A stretch of DNA of 64,000 nucleotides, from contig CP138906.1 in assembly GCA_033977085.1 (NCBI GenBank), positions 1,860,001 to 1,924,000 of the forward strand, given 5' to 3'. This stretch comes from Apirhabdus apintestini. GTDB taxonomy: Bacteria > Pseudomonadota > Gammaproteobacteria > Enterobacterales > Enterobacteriaceae. Shown here in pieces: positions 54,119 through 64,000 of this stretch. Position numbers and translations under genes: made by a program. The notes below the pieces were generated by a model. It did not search any database. It saw only the letters and a list, made by a program, of their open reading frames with translations, and was not told the origin of the DNA. How positions within the stretch are numbered: position 1 is the first letter of the stretch; each line of letters begins with the position of its first letter.

Positions 54119-54426
54119 TTTTTATCCTCATGTTATCTCAGCGATCGCTTATAGCCTGGAATATAATTCAGGTTTTTTCAAGCTGTTAACAACGCTTATA
54201 TGCTGATATCCGCTGCCAGTATTCAGTATATAGGGTATATATTTGGCGATAGTTCCGCTAAAAATCCCGGGCGTGGAGCAGAAAAATAAAAATCAGCGAA
54301 CGGTGTTATTTCTATTTTCATTACCCACAGACACAGGGTGCAACTTGTTGTTTTCCGCAGCCCAGGGTACTTTAAAACCCATTGTTATCCGCCCATTGCG
54401 GGCACCCGAATCATATGGAGACACGC
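54119..54426. other. osmE-nadE divergent regulatory region
   Basis: About 310 bp between divergent starts. No terminator or RNA gene seen. GGAG at the right distance precedes the nadE ATG (TATGGAGACACGCATG). Confidence 0.5.
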
Positions 54427-55254
54427 ATGTCCCTTCAGCGCGAAATAATTCAGGCATTAGGCGTACAGCCGGTTATCAACGCTCAGCAAGAGATTCGCCG
54501 CAGCGTCGATTTTTTAAAGCAATATTTACAGCGCTATCCATTCTTAAAAACGCTGGTATTAGGCATTAGCGGAGGCCAGGACTCCACGCTTGCGGGGAAA
54601 TTATGCCAACAGGCCATCGCGGAGCTGCGTACAGAAACCGGCAATGCCGACTATCAGTTTATTGCCGTGCGCCTGCCGTTTGGCGTGCAGGCGGATGAGC
54701 AAGACTGCCAGGACGCCATCGCCTTCATTCAACCCGACCGCGTGCTCAGCGTTAATATTAAACCCGCGGTGCTGGCCAGCGAAGAGTCGCTGCGCGAAGC
54801 TGGTGTAATAATGAGTGATTTCGTGCGCGGCAATGAAAAAGCGCGTGAACGAATGAAGGTCCAGTACAGCATTGCCGGCATGACGCATGGCGTTGTGGTT
54901 GGCACCGATCACGCCGCCGAGGCGCTTACCGGTTTCTTCACTAAATATGGCGACGGTGGCACGGACATCAACCCGCTGTATCGTTTAAATAAGCGTCAGG
55001 GGAAACAATTACTGGAGCAGCTCGGATGCCCGGAGCATCTCTACAATAAGGCACCTACGGCAGACCTGGAAGACGATCGCCCCGCCCTTCCTGACGAAGC
55101 GGCGCTTGGCGTCAGCTATACGGCGATAGATGATTATCTGGAAGGTAAATCTCTGGACGCAGCGACCAGCGGCGTCATTGAAAACTGGTATCGGAAAACA
55201 GAACATAAGCGCCGCCCTCCCATTACCGTTTTTGATGACTTCTGGAAAGTCTGA
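54427..55254 (+). CDS. nadE: NH3-dependent NAD+ synthetase
   Basis: NadE amidates deamido-NAD to NAD using ATP and ammonia. The product is 275 aa, exactly E. coli size, from the Met at 54427 (a longer frame from 54382 has no homology). The PP-loop SGGQDST is at about residue 46, with GTDHAAEALTGFFTKYGDGG and the C-terminal KTEHKRRPPITVFDDFW. Intact. Confidence 0.97.
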   Translation: MSLQREIIQALGVQPVINAQQEIRRSVDFLKQYLQRYPFLKTLVLGISGGQDSTLAGKLCQQAIAELRTETGNADYQFIAVRLPFGVQADEQDCQDAIAFIQPDRVLSVNIKPAVLASEESLREAGVIMSDFVRGNEKARERMKVQYSIAGMTHGVVVGTDHAAEALTGFFTKYGDGGTDINPLYRLNKRQGKQLLEQLGCPEHLYNKAPTADLEDDRPALPDEAALGVSYTAIDDYLEGKSLDAATSGVIENWYRKTEHKRRPPITVFDDFWKV

Positions 55255-55279
55255 CCGTGGCACCCTTTGGTAAACGGTA

Positions 55280-56176
55280 ATGAATACAGCCGCATCCGCG
55301 CGCGCCACGCTGACGGGCATTATCGCCATATTACTCTGGAGCACATCGGTCGGCCTGCTGCGCAGCCTCGCTGAGCACTTCGGTCCACTACTCAGCGCCG
55401 CATTAGTGTATAGTACCAGCGCCCTCTTTCTTTGCTTGAGCCGCGGCCTGTCGAGGCTGCGTGCATTCTCCCGCCGCTACCTTATTATCGGCGGCGCGCT
55501 GTTTATTAGCTACGAAACCGCACTGGCATTAGCAATAGGCCTGGCTCATAGCCGATCTCAGTCGCTAGAACTTGGCATGATTAATTATCTTTGGCCAAGT
55601 CTGACGGTAGTAATGGCGCTCTGGATTAACGCCCAGCGCTATTCATGGTTGCTTTGGCCCGGGTTATTACTGGCGCTGGCTGGGGTTCTGCGCGTACTGG
55701 GCGGCGACAACGGATTTTCTTTATCCGGTCTGTGGCAAAACGTGCAGGATAACCCTGTCGCCTATCTTTTGGCGCTCTGTGCCGCCATAGTTTGGGCCCT
55801 CTACTGTAATTTGACCCGCCGCTGGGCCAAAGGGCAAAACGCCGTCTCGCTCTTTTTCTGTCTGACCGCGCTTACACTGTGGTGCGCAGTGCTTTGGCAA
55901 GCGCCAAACATTCCGCACCCGGCTTTTACCTTCACCTCTACCTTACAGTTACTGTTTATGGGGCTATCAACCGCTCTGGCCTACTCCGCCTGGAATCATG
56001 GCATCCAGCAAGGCAATATGACGCTTCTGGCCACCGCCTCTTACTTTACTCCGGTGCTGTCTGCACTGGCCTCCAGCTTATGGTTACAATTAACGCCCGG
56101 CTTTGCCTTCTGGCAAGGCGTGTGCCTGGTTGTCGCAGGCTCGCTGCTCTGCTGGAGGGGTACGCAAATGCGCTAA
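55280..56176 (+). CDS. yddG: EamA/DMT-family exporter, YddG-like
   Basis: A 298-aa membrane protein with ten predicted helices. It resembles the aromatic amino-acid exporter YddG: IAILLWSTSVGLLRSLAE, ELGMINYLWPSLTVVMALWI, LGGDNGFSLSGL, AAWN-like YSAWNHGIQQGNMTLLATA, SYFTPVLSALASSLWL and AGSLLCWRGTQMR. Not beside nadE in E. coli K-12. The exact substrate is not certain. Intact. Confidence 0.8.
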   Translation: MNTAASARATLTGIIAILLWSTSVGLLRSLAEHFGPLLSAALVYSTSALFLCLSRGLSRLRAFSRRYLIIGGALFISYETALALAIGLAHSRSQSLELGMINYLWPSLTVVMALWINAQRYSWLLWPGLLLALAGVLRVLGGDNGFSLSGLWQNVQDNPVAYLLALCAAIVWALYCNLTRRWAKGQNAVSLFFCLTALTLWCAVLWQAPNIPHPAFTFTSTLQLLFMGLSTALAYSAWNHGIQQGNMTLLATASYFTPVLSALASSLWLQLTPGFAFWQGVCLVVAGSLLCWRGTQMR

Positions 56177-56202
56177 CCGGGCTAACCTTTCTCATGAAAT
56201 GG

Positions 56203-56274
56203 TAGTTTGGGCAGTTTGGGCAGTTTGGGCAGTTTGGGCAGTTTGGGCAGTTTGGGCAGTTTGGGCAGTTTGAG
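56203..56274. repeat. 9-bp tandem repeat CAGTTTGGG, about 8 units
   Basis: Six perfect CAGTTTGGG units (56212-56265), with a TAGTTTGGG unit before and a CAGTTTGAG unit after. It starts 27 bp after the yddG-like stop. A variable-number repeat candidate; 9-bp period would keep a reading frame but none is open through it with recognisable coding. Confidence 0.96.
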
Positions 56275-56702
56275 CAGCGTATGGTGACTATCTCAAATAA
56301 TCGGCATAAACCTTCATTAATCCGCGAGCATTTAAAAATGCCCGCCGCTTACGGCCTCACCGAGATTTGGCATAAATAAGAACAACTGTATTAAAAGCGG
56401 GGCGGCCAGTGTTTATTCTCCGGAACTCACCGCTGTAGGGGTGCAATACCAGTATTTTTAAGTCACTTGTTTATTGTCGGTAACTCTTTTAGAAAGAATT
56501 AATATATTCACTGACAGAAGAAACTGCGGAAACAAATAGCACATTATTCTAATAACTGAAATGCGTTGAATGGACTCAAAGAAACGTCACCTTTTTATCA
56601 GCGCTAAACCGTAAGAATACGGTAGTGTTAACACCTACGTTTTACCCTATAAAAAATATTTTGTAAGCAGTTAAGCTATTCTGGCTTCACGGCAGCAAAT
56701 TA
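56275..56702. other. Gene-free stretch before spy
   Basis: About 430 bp, AT-rich in its second half; no supportable frame. Confidence 0.5.
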
Positions 56703-56727
56703 AAAACCCCCTCCAGTACGGAAGGGG
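56703..56727 (-). terminator. Terminator of spy
   Basis: On the minus strand CCCCTTCC-GTAC-TGGAGGGG followed by GTTTTTAA, just past the spy stop. Confidence 0.88.
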
Positions 56728-56741
56728 CTACCGGGGAGCGA

Positions 56742-57212
56742 TTAATTAGCAGCTTCGTGCTTTGTATGGGGCTGAGTCATATGCTTAGTAAAATTATCAT
56801 TGAACTGTTTTTTCTGCTCTGGCGTCAGAATTTCATAAATTTTATGCTGTGTTTCCAGCATAGAAAGCATACGCGCTTTATGCTGAGCGGCATTTTTATC
56901 AATAAGCGCTTCCGCTTTTGTTCGATCGAAGCTGTCGCTAATCACGAGATTATGCATTTCGCTACGCTCATTCATGGAAGGCCGCGGCAGGTTCTGACGC
57001 TCTGCTTTCATAATATCCTGCACCTGCTGCTTTTGCGCATCGGTAAGATTCAGGTTTTTCAGCATCATACTTCCATGATGACGCGGCCCGTGTTTATGAT
57101 GCTGCGTTTTCAATACCTGCGTCTCAGAAGTCGAAGTCTGATCGGCATGGGCCAGAGTAACGGTGCCCAGTGACATAGCGGAAGCGATTAACAGTGTAGT
57201 AAATTTACGCAT
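56742..57212 (-). CDS. spy: Periplasmic ATP-independent chaperone Spy
   Basis: Spy is a cradle-shaped periplasmic chaperone induced by the Cpx and Bae envelope-stress systems. The product is 156 aa (E. coli 161). Signal peptide MRKFTTLLIASAMSLGTVTL cleaved after AHA; the two LTxxQ repeats are LNLTDAQKQQVQDIM and ILTPEQKKQFNDNF. His-rich linker HHKHGPRHHGSMM. CpxP is the related alternative, but length and sequence favour Spy. Intact. Confidence 0.93.
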   Translation of the reverse strand: MRKFTTLLIASAMSLGTVTLAHADQTSTSETQVLKTQHHKHGPRHHGSMMLKNLNLTDAQKQQVQDIMKAERQNLPRPSMNERSEMHNLVISDSFDRTKAEALIDKNAAQHKARMLSMLETQHKIYEILTPEQKKQFNDNFTKHMTQPHTKHEAAN

Positions 57213-57803
57213 ATTTTTATCCTTTCAGTGATGCCCGCCAGGCTTCAACATATTGGCGTGAGTTTTGTTTACCCGAAGATATTGCCCCGGACCGGTCACC
57301 CAATGCCTTAATGATGAACACCCTTTGTGGGGAATATTCAGCGATGTACTTACATCGCGTTGTCGAAAATAAGTGTACGGCGCAGTGAGTCAATTAATTA
57401 TAGCGCCCGTAAAGCTGTGAAAGGATAAAAATTAAAAAAGAAGCAATAATGAAGAAAATAAGAATATAGTAGGATTAAATTGCTAAAAAAATAAAAATAA
57501 CGCTCACTCTGTAGAAATTATGGAGAGTCTATAATAACCGATAAATAAAATAAAGCGCTGTCACCAGGAATTATCTGTGTTCGCTCAACGTTTTTGTTTT
57601 AAATTTTTGCCACCCCCATCCGTCGGTTAAAGTTACTACGGGTTGCCCGCCAGCGCCGCTGTATACTAATCCCACTTCCGGTCGAAAAGGTAACCCAACC
57701 ACAGGCATCCTCAATCAGTCGTGTCTCACGGTATATCGCTCGCCCCCGCGCCAAAAGTCGCCCGAAAACACGCTCTCACTTCAACCAATGAACAATAATG
57801 CTA
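57213..57803. other. Spacer between astA and spy
   Basis: About 590 bp. Should contain the spy promoter; I did not find clear CpxR or BaeR boxes by eye. No gene. Confidence 0.45.
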
Positions 57804-58826
57804 TTACGTTGGTATATTGAGCGGAATAAGGCGCACCCGTTCCCCCGGCTGGCACAATAGCGCCTGCAAATTAGACGCAGCTAACGTCGCGTGATTTTCA
57901 TCTATTTTTGCATGAGCCAAAATGGCGCGGAAATCCTGCCAGCGCTCATTGGCAACCAGATATAACGGCCATTTACCTTCTGGCAGCCTCCCCGCTCGCA
58001 CCGTTTTCAATTGGCTATTGCGAACGCTATAAATATCCCGCACGCTGCAGCCCAGCATCGGTCCGCCATCAAAGATATCGATATAACCACCGAATCGAAA
58101 CCCTTCCTTTTCCAGCATCGCCCGCGCCGGCGCGGTATGCGGATGGACTTGCCCGATAGCCGCCCGTGCATCAGCGGGTAGAAAAGCGCTGTAAATAGGA
58201 TAGCGAGGCATAAGCTGTGCAATAACGTTTTTTGGCCACTTGCGGATAGATTATCCGCTTGAGTAAAGTCCACCGGGAAAAAATGCCGCCCCACCCCGTT
58301 CCAGAAGGGGAATAGCCCCGATCGTCACTCACGCCGCGCATTTGTGCAACAATCCTCCCATCAAAGATATCCGGAAATGCCGCAATAAAAGAAAGCGCGC
58401 CCTCGATAACAAATAACCGTTTCCGGCTCGCCGCCATTCCGGCGCTAAAAATAGCGTGCATATTTCACTGCTTCCCGCCTGCTCCTGGCACAGTCGTAGA
58501 GTCTGCTGCACATTATGTATATTTAGCGCTTCAGAGGTATGGCTAACCGAATCTACCCGATAGTGGTGCCACGGCTCGGTTAACCCCACCGCTGCCTCAA
58601 TTGCGCTGATACCCGGCACGTGCCCATCCTCAGTATTTTCCAGCACGAAAACGAACCCTTGCTCGCTTCTCGGTACCGCGTGTCTCCACGCCCGCCGCGC
58701 CCTGGCTACCCGGGCTCTGAGTACGTCTTCATCCGCTGGCAGCGATGTCAGACCACTACCCGTCTTTTCCGCCAGTGCCATCAGCGCCGGGACATCCTTT
58801 AACTCAACGGGCCTCATAATTATCAT
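57804..58826 (-). pseudogene. astA: astA, arginine N-succinyltransferase, several frameshifts
   Basis: First enzyme of arginine catabolism by the AST pathway. It begins MIIMRPVELKDVPALMALAE with GSGLTSLPADEDVL and GSSEICTLFLAPEWRRAGNG. Breaks are near 58395, 58300 and 58225. The C-terminal part is clean: PIYSAFLPADARAAIGQVHP, then MLEKEGFRFGGYIDIFDGGP. The other ast genes (astC, astD, astB, astE), which neighbour astA in E. coli, are absent, so the pathway cannot run from here and real loss is likely. Confidence 0.88.
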
Positions 58827-59185
58827 GCACCGCCTCCGGCGCTTAAGCGCGATATGCTATGAACAATAATCTTTATCGCCCTATTAAGACCCATAAGAAC
58901 CAAACCGATATGCCACCTCACGGCATTAATATCTAAAGCACCGGGCGAGCGAGCCATTCCCGGAGCGCAGCGGCAGAGGTGTCGCATGCATGCGCGTTTC
59001 CATCGGGAGAGGCTATTGAATAATTTGGAATGCAGGTGCAGCGCCGTGAAATCGCGACACATGAAAAGGTGGCAAATGCCAGCATTCGGCTTCTCCTTAG
59101 CGATTAGCCGCTGGCGACCGCCATCAACCTGAGAATAGGGGCTGTGCGCATGCGGGCGCCACAATTGCTCTCCGGGCCTTATCAA

Positions 59186-59365
59186 CCAATAGCACCGCGC
59201 ATTATTTGCCCCCTGCATAGCCGCGGCATCGGCCATCGCAATAAATAGTGAGTTTCCCACGGCTATCCCCATTGCACCGGGTTCGCCGAGCGAAGCAAGC
59301 CCGACCGCTCTATATATCGGAACAACCCGACGCAGTGGATTCTGAAGAGTCATGGAATAAGCCAT
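59186..59365 (-). pseudogene. Possible RebB-like (killing-trait) remnant
   Basis: The first 60 codons of a minus-strand frame contain LGEPGAMGIAVGNSLFIAMA then DAAAMQGANNA. This resembles the repeated pattern GExPAMAxGNLF…A..A..NA of RebB proteins, subunits related to R-bodies. The frame runs on into unrelated sequence (to 58823), so the end is broken. This is a pattern-based suggestion without alignment. Confidence 0.3.
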
Positions 59366-59731
59366 CGCGTTCTCCTGCAGGGGAACAGTTAAGCATAGGG
59401 TGAAGCACTTGCCCTTTCTGACTGTAGATGGATATTCGACTCCCGGCCAGTGTCAACGCGCCAAACCGTTTCACCGCGACTTTCCATCCGCGTTTTCATC
59501 CACATCAAACTGGTAAGCAGCGCTCTGCCGGCGTAGATGGGAGCTTTTGGTGCCCGATAACAGCCAGACAACCTATAAACCATTACCGCTACGCCGCAGC
59601 TCTCACTTTTATAGATGCCCCTGCGGAAGTTGCCCTGCCATTGATGCGAAACGCGACGCGCTTTCCAGGCGCAACAAAAGGCGTTTTCTGGTACTATCGC
59701 GTCACAATTCAACCGGCACAGTGGCTGCACT
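59366..59731. other. Spacer upstream of xthA
   Basis: About 365 bp. A 107-codon plus-strand frame (59428-59751) overlaps the xthA start and has no family features; I take it as chance. Probable promoter region of xthA. Confidence 0.45.
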
Positions 59732-60538
59732 ATGAAATTCATCTCTTTTAATATCAATGGGCTGCGGGCAAGGCCGCATCAACTGGCAGCCATTGTTGAA
59801 CAGCATCAGCCTGATGTTATCGGTCTTCAGGAGACGAAAGTCCATGACGATATGTTCCCGCTGGACATCGTCGCCGGGCTGGGCTATCACGTGTTCTATC
59901 ACGGTCAAAAAGGCCACTACGGCGTGGCGCTGCTCACCAAAGCTGAGCCGCTCATGGTACAGCGCGGCTTCCCAGGCGATGATGCCGATGCCCAGCGCCG
60001 GATTATTATGGCGCAGGTGCCTTCCGAGTTTGGCCCGCTGACGGTGATTAACGGTTATTTCCCTCAGGGCGAAAGTCGGGATCATCCGACAAAGTTTCCT
60101 GCCAAATCTAAATTCTATCAGGATCTGCAACAGTATCTGGATACCCACCTGTCCTGCGATAAACCGGTGCTGATTATGGGTGATATGAACATTAGCCCTA
60201 CGGATAGCGATATCGGTATCGGCGAAGAAAACCGTAAGCGCTGGCTGCGCACGGGTAAATGTTCTTTTCTGCCCGAAGAGCGCGAATGGATGACTCGCCT
60301 TCTTGACTGGGGGCTGGTGGATACATTTCGCAGCGCCCACCCGGAAGAACAAAACCGTTTTTCATGGTTTGATTACCGCTCGAAGGGATTTGATGATAAC
60401 CGCGGGCTGCGTATCGACCTGCTGTTAGCCAGCCGCGCTCTGGCGCCACACTGCGTTGACACCGGTATTGATTATGCTATCCGCGGCATGGAAAAACCCT
60501 CCGACCACGCCCCTATCTGGGCAACGTTTAAAAACTAA
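59732..60538 (+). CDS. xthA: Exodeoxyribonuclease III
   Basis: Main AP endonuclease and 3' repair exonuclease of base-excision repair. The product is 268 aa, equal to E. coli. Motifs: MKFISFNINGLRARPHQLAA, GLQETKV (metal Glu), GDMNISPTDSDIG (catalytic) and PSDHAPIWATF (Asp-His pair). Intact. Confidence 0.98.
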   Translation: MKFISFNINGLRARPHQLAAIVEQHQPDVIGLQETKVHDDMFPLDIVAGLGYHVFYHGQKGHYGVALLTKAEPLMVQRGFPGDDADAQRRIIMAQVPSEFGPLTVINGYFPQGESRDHPTKFPAKSKFYQDLQQYLDTHLSCDKPVLIMGDMNISPTDSDIGIGEENRKRWLRTGKCSFLPEEREWMTRLLDWGLVDTFRSAHPEEQNRFSWFDYRSKGFDDNRGLRIDLLLASRALAPHCVDTGIDYAIRGMEKPSDHAPIWATFKN

Positions 60539-60545
60539 CCCGCAC

Positions 60546-61216
60546 ATGAACAGTAAAAAATTGGGCTGGCGATAATACTGTTTATCGCCACGGTCGGCGC
60601 GCTGGCGCTAATGCCGCCTGGCGCGCTCACGCTGCGGACACTGCACAATTATCAGGCGCTGCTAACGCAGTGGCTGGCACAGCATCCGTTCAGCGGCCCG
60701 GCGCTTTTTTGCGATCTATGTAGCGACTATCGCACTTTCTATTCCCATCGCGCTCGTTCTGACGCTGCTGGCCGGGGCCGTTTTCCCCTACTGGCAAAGT
60801 GTTCTATTAGTGTCATTTGCCTCTACGCTCGGCTCACTGCTGGCCATGTTAGCCAGCCGTTATCTATTATCCGAGTGGATAATGTCACGCTTTCCTCAGG
60901 CCATGGCGGCGGTAAATCGGGGCATAAAAAAGACGGCGCATTTTATCTGCTGGCACTGCGCCTGACGCCACTATTTCCATTTTTCTTAGTAAACTTACTC
61001 GCCGGGTTAACGCGGCTTAGCGCACTTCGTTTCTGGTGGATAAGCCAGCTCGGGATGCTGCCGGCAACGCTAATCTATCTGAACGCGGGCCGGCAGCTGC
61101 GCCAGCTTCGCGCTTTAAACGATATCCTTTCACCGGGTATGCTGCTGGCACTGACGCTTATCGGCATTCTGCCACTGGCGTCGCGCTGGTTATTGCGCCG
61201 CTTTACGTCTTCATAA
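60546..61216 (+). pseudogene. ydjX: TVP38/TMEM64 (VTT-domain) membrane protein, ydjX/ydjZ-like
   Basis: Inner-membrane VTT-domain family protein in the E. coli position xthA-ydjX. ATG 60546 gives MNSKK; one base missing near 60566, one extra in a T6 run (60705-60710) and one missing in an A6 run near 60927. Corrected it reads AIYVATIALSIPIALVLTLL, then LLALRLTPLFPFFLVNLLAG, the family motif RLxPxFPFFLVN, and ends RWLLRRFTSS. Length 223 aa against 236. Whether the closer E. coli relative is YdjX or YdjZ is not certain. Function: possibly a lipid scramblase-like role in related proteins. Confidence 0.75.
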
Positions 61217-61227
61217 GGACAGCCTCC

Positions 61228-62382
61228 ATGCGCACACTCACTTTTGCCTTATTATCAGGGCTACTTATTGGCAGCCATGCGGTGGCTTCCACGGAAAGCT
61301 GGACGCAGCTTAAACACGAGGCCAGCGGGCAAACCGTCTGGTTCAATGCCTGGGCGGCGATCCGGCGGTTAACCGTTATCTGGAATGGGTGCGCGCAGAG
61401 GTTGGGCGCCACTATGCAATCGATCTGCGCATTGTACACCTCGCAGATGCGGCAGATGCGGTGCGGCGTATTGGCACTGAAGTTCAGGCTGGCAGGACGC
61501 ACAATGGCTCTATCGATCTACTGTGGGTGAACGGTGAGAATTTTCACGCTCTGAAAGCGCGTAACCTGGTGACAAAGGGCTGGGCAGAATCGCTTCCCAA
61601 CTGGCGCTACGTGGATACTCTAAAACCTGTGCGTGAAGATTTTTCGATACCGACCGACGGCGCGGAAGCGCCATGGGGCAGCGCTCAGCTCACTTTTATT
61701 GCCCGTCACAGCCAGCTTCCCACCCCACCGACGACGCCAGAGCAATTCCTGACGCTGGCGAAATCACATCCCGGTACAATGACTTATCCACGCCCCCGGA
61801 CTTTACCGGTACCGCTTTCCTGGAACAGCTCCTGCTTGCACTGACCGACCAGCCGCAGGCGCTAAAAACCGCCTTCGACGGTATCTTTCGCCAGCGTAAC
61901 GGCGCCGCTGTGGCGCTACCTTGACAGGCTACATCCCTGGTTATGGCGCAAAGGCACAGATTTCCCACCCTCTCCTGCGCGCATGGACACCCTGCTTTCC
62001 GCGGGCGCATTGCGAGTATCAATGACATTTAACCCACTGCACGCGCAGCAAAGCGCCTGACCGGCGATTTACCCGCAGACAGCTACAGCTTTGGTTTTAC
62101 CGGCGGCATGATTGGCAATATACATTTTGTCACGATACCGTCTAACGCCCGGGCTGCGGCAGGTGCGCAGGTGGTAGCTAATTTTTATTATCACCCGCAG
62201 CCCAGCGCCGCAAAGCGGATCCGGCCTGGTGGGGCGATCCCAGCGTTTTAACAGAAGACGTGCTGCAACCGGCGAATAAAACTGTGCAAGGGACCCACAT
62301 CGTTCCGGTGCTGGCGGAGCCGCATGCCGCATGGATTAACGCCCTGGAGCAGGAATGGCTGCGCCGTTACGGTACGCATTAG
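61228..62382 (+). pseudogene. ynjB: ynjB, ABC substrate-binding protein, several frameshifts
   Basis: Periplasmic binding protein of the uncharacterised YnjBCD importer. It starts MRTLTFALLSGLLIGSHAVA (signal peptide) and QTVWFNAW. Breaks lie near 61355, 61790, 61900 and several to 62250. Clean stretches include IDLLWVNGENFHALKARNLV, DGAEAPWGSAQLTFIARHSQ and VLAEPHAAWINALEQEWLRR, then YGTH and TAG. It overlaps the ynjC start. The number of breaks suggests real decay in part. Confidence 0.87.
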
Positions 62383-63886
62383 GCCTGCTGGTTTGCTGCG
62401 CGATCGGGAGCATTTACGCACCGCTGATCCCGGCGGCTAATCTCCTATTCAGCGCCCTGAGACACCCCGATGCCTGGCTATCACTAAGCCGCGATGTGCA
62501 ATTTCTTCAGGCGCTGGCGGCAACGCTAACGTCTACGCTGGCAGGCGTCGGCGGTGCGCTGGTAATAACGCTGTGCGCTATCGCTACGCTCTGGCCATCG
62601 CGCCGCTGGCGGCGGCTGGTGTCGGCTCTGCCAGTCATGCTCGCCGTTCCCCATATCGCTTTTGCCAGCGGTGTATTACTGCTAGCGGGGGACGGCGGTT
62701 GGTTATACCGCCTGCTCCCTGGCTACCTCCCGTCAGCGATCGCTATGGCATCGGGCTGGGCCTGACTATCGCGATAAAAGAAAGCGCATTTTTGCTTTGG
62801 ATAGCTTACGCAATCCTGAATGAAGGCCGTCTGGCAGAAAAAGTCATCACTCTGCGATCTCTGGGCTACGGCCGAGGACAGTGCTTTCGGGCACTGGTGC
62901 TGCCCGTGGTGGTTCCTTCATTGACGCTGGCGCTCACCGCAACGCTTGCATGGACGCTTTCCACCGTCGATGTCGCGCTAGTGATAGGGCCCGGCAATCC
63001 GCCCACGCTGGCGGTGCTTGCCTGGCAGTGGCTCAATCAGGGCGATAGTATAGAGCAGCAGAAAGGCGCGCTTGCCAGCCTACTATTGACGGCGCTGACG
63101 GCGTGTCTCATGGCGCTGGGCTGGCTCATCTGGCACCGGCTACGCCATCGCGTATTTACTCCAGACGGCGAGCGGCGCCCTACGCATTATGCGGTAACCG
63201 GCAGCCTGCTGGCCTGGAGCATTCCGAGTGCGGGTATCCTGTGCGTTGCGCTGCTGGCTGCCATCGCCAGCGAGGCAGTCCCATCTATGCCAACGGTAAT
63301 AATCTCGCTAGGGCTGGCGCTCGGCGGCAGCTTCTTTGGCGCCGTTATCTGCCTGCTTTGGCTGGAATGGGGGCTATCGCGTGTGACATGGCTCCTGTAT
63401 TTACCGCTGGTGCTGCCCGCGCTTCCCGGCGGCCGGACAATATCAACTGGCGCTGATAATACAGCAGGATGGAACACTGTTAAGCGTACTCTGGGGGCAT
63501 TTATTATGGATTATCCCGTGGATGCTCTTTATTCTGTCTCCCGCCTGGCAGGCTATCGATCCCCGGGCGATTACCCTTGCGAGAACCCTTGGCTGGAGCC
63601 GGAGCGCAATTTTCCGGCGCGTGAAGTGCCCACAGCTAATAAGACCCATTTTGGCCGCTCTTGGCGTCGGATTCTCCGTTAGCATCGCACAGTATTTGCC
63701 GACGCTCTGGCTCGGTGCCGGTCGCGTGGCGACACTTACCAGCGAGGCCGTAGCGCTCAGCAGTAGCGGCATTCCACGTCTGCTGGCCGCGCAGGCGCTG
63801 TGGCAGCTTTTACTCCCGGGCGCGTTTTTTTCCTTATCGCGCTATTGATGCGTATTACCGGGCGCTGGCGTCAGGGGTTACGCTAA
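62355..63886 (+). pseudogene. ynjC: ynjC, ABC permease (double domain), three frameshifts
   Basis: Fused two-domain inner-membrane permease of the YnjBCD importer (E. coli 511 aa). ATG 62355 gives MAAPLRYALGLLVCCAIGSI, inside the ynjB 3' end. Breaks lie near 62757 (one G missing in SGLGLTIAIKES), near 63430 and near 63825 (T run). Both permease EAA-like loops are visible: VITLRSLGYGRGQCFRALVL and AITLARTLGWSRSAIFRRVK. It ends LLMRITGRWRQGLR and TAA at 63884-63886. Confidence 0.87.
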
Positions 63887-64000
63887 TGAGAATGAGGGAC
63901 ACACACCCGGCGCGCGCTGCGGCACGCAGAATGGTTTCTGTTGCAGGGCGCGTTTTCAATGACGATAGCAACGGTGGCCGTTAACCCGTCTCCGGATAAA
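63887..64000 (+). CDS. ynjD: Start of ynjD, ABC ATPase, cut by window edge
   Basis: An ATG at 63888 is directly after the ynjC stop, in the position of ynjD, the ATPase of the YnjBCD importer. The frame that looks coding near the end (LRHAEWFLLQGAFSMTIATV) differs from the one opened by that ATG, so an indel may lie near 63920. Too short to see Walker motifs; the call rests on order. Confidence 0.4.

Noticed and set aside
59428..59751. 107-codon frame upstream of xthA as a gene
   Set aside because: No family features and it overlaps the secure xthA start.

Overview
The window is chromosomal DNA of a member of the Enterobacterales. Almost every recognisable gene has a close E. coli counterpart, and its order follows two E. 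coli chromosome segments. The family is not settled; an Erwinia/Pantoea/Sodalis-like, host-restricted lineage is an inference from the number of broken genes, the insertion sequences and the long gene-poor AT-rich gaps.

Layout. 1-8.9 kb: pspB (edge) and pspA facing pspF, a decayed M20 amidohydrolase, and the sapABCDF peptide-uptake operon. 9.3-15.3 kb: fabI, an IS100-like IS21-family element (copy 1), rnb and osmB. 15.4-32.4 kb: yciH-pyrF-lapB-lapA-pgpB (minus strand), ribA, acnA, ymiC, ymiA, cysB, topA, yciN, sohB, yciK, btuR and rluB, as in E. coli. 32.4-37.3 kb: an island with a lipoprotein gene carrying an in-frame TAG, two dead IS200-like genes and IS100-like copy 2 inserted inside one of them. 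E. coli colinearity jumps here. 37.3-44.7 kb: ihfA-pheT-pheS-(pheM)-rplT-rpmI-infC-thrS, a translation operon on the minus strand. 44.7-64 kb: cupin gene, yniA, yniB, hxpB, ydjM, tcyP, cedA, a methyltransferase, osmE, nadE, yddG-like, spy, astA, xthA, a ydjX-like gene and ynjBCD.

A dominant feature is the number of one-base indels, most of them in homopolymer runs. They interrupt expendable genes and also genes expected to be essential (topA, pheS, thrS, ribA). In many cases correcting the indels restores exactly the E. coli protein length (pheS 327 aa, thrS 642, cysB 324, ihfA 99, tcyP 463, pheM 14). The two IS100-like copies differ from each other by three 1-bp indels and one substitution, which gives an internal estimate that could account for roughly 50 frameshifts across the window by sequencing error alone. 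I therefore separate 'frameshift only, may be an artefact' from 'truly decayed' (M20 gene, IS200 genes, probably acnA, astA, ynjB and the RebB-like remnant), where substitutions, internal stops or several shifts are present.

Functions. The window combines envelope stress and maintenance (psp, sap, lapAB, pgpB, spy, osmB, osmE), lipid and cofactor synthesis (fabI, pyrF, ribA, nadE, btuR), sulfur control (cysB, tcyP), DNA topology and repair (topA, xthA, ihfA), RNA turnover (rnb, rluB) and translation (pheST, thrS, infC, rpmI, rplT). Conserved control elements can be read directly: a sigma-54 promoter for psp, the pheM attenuator and the AUU start of infC. No tRNA, rRNA or CRISPR array was seen.
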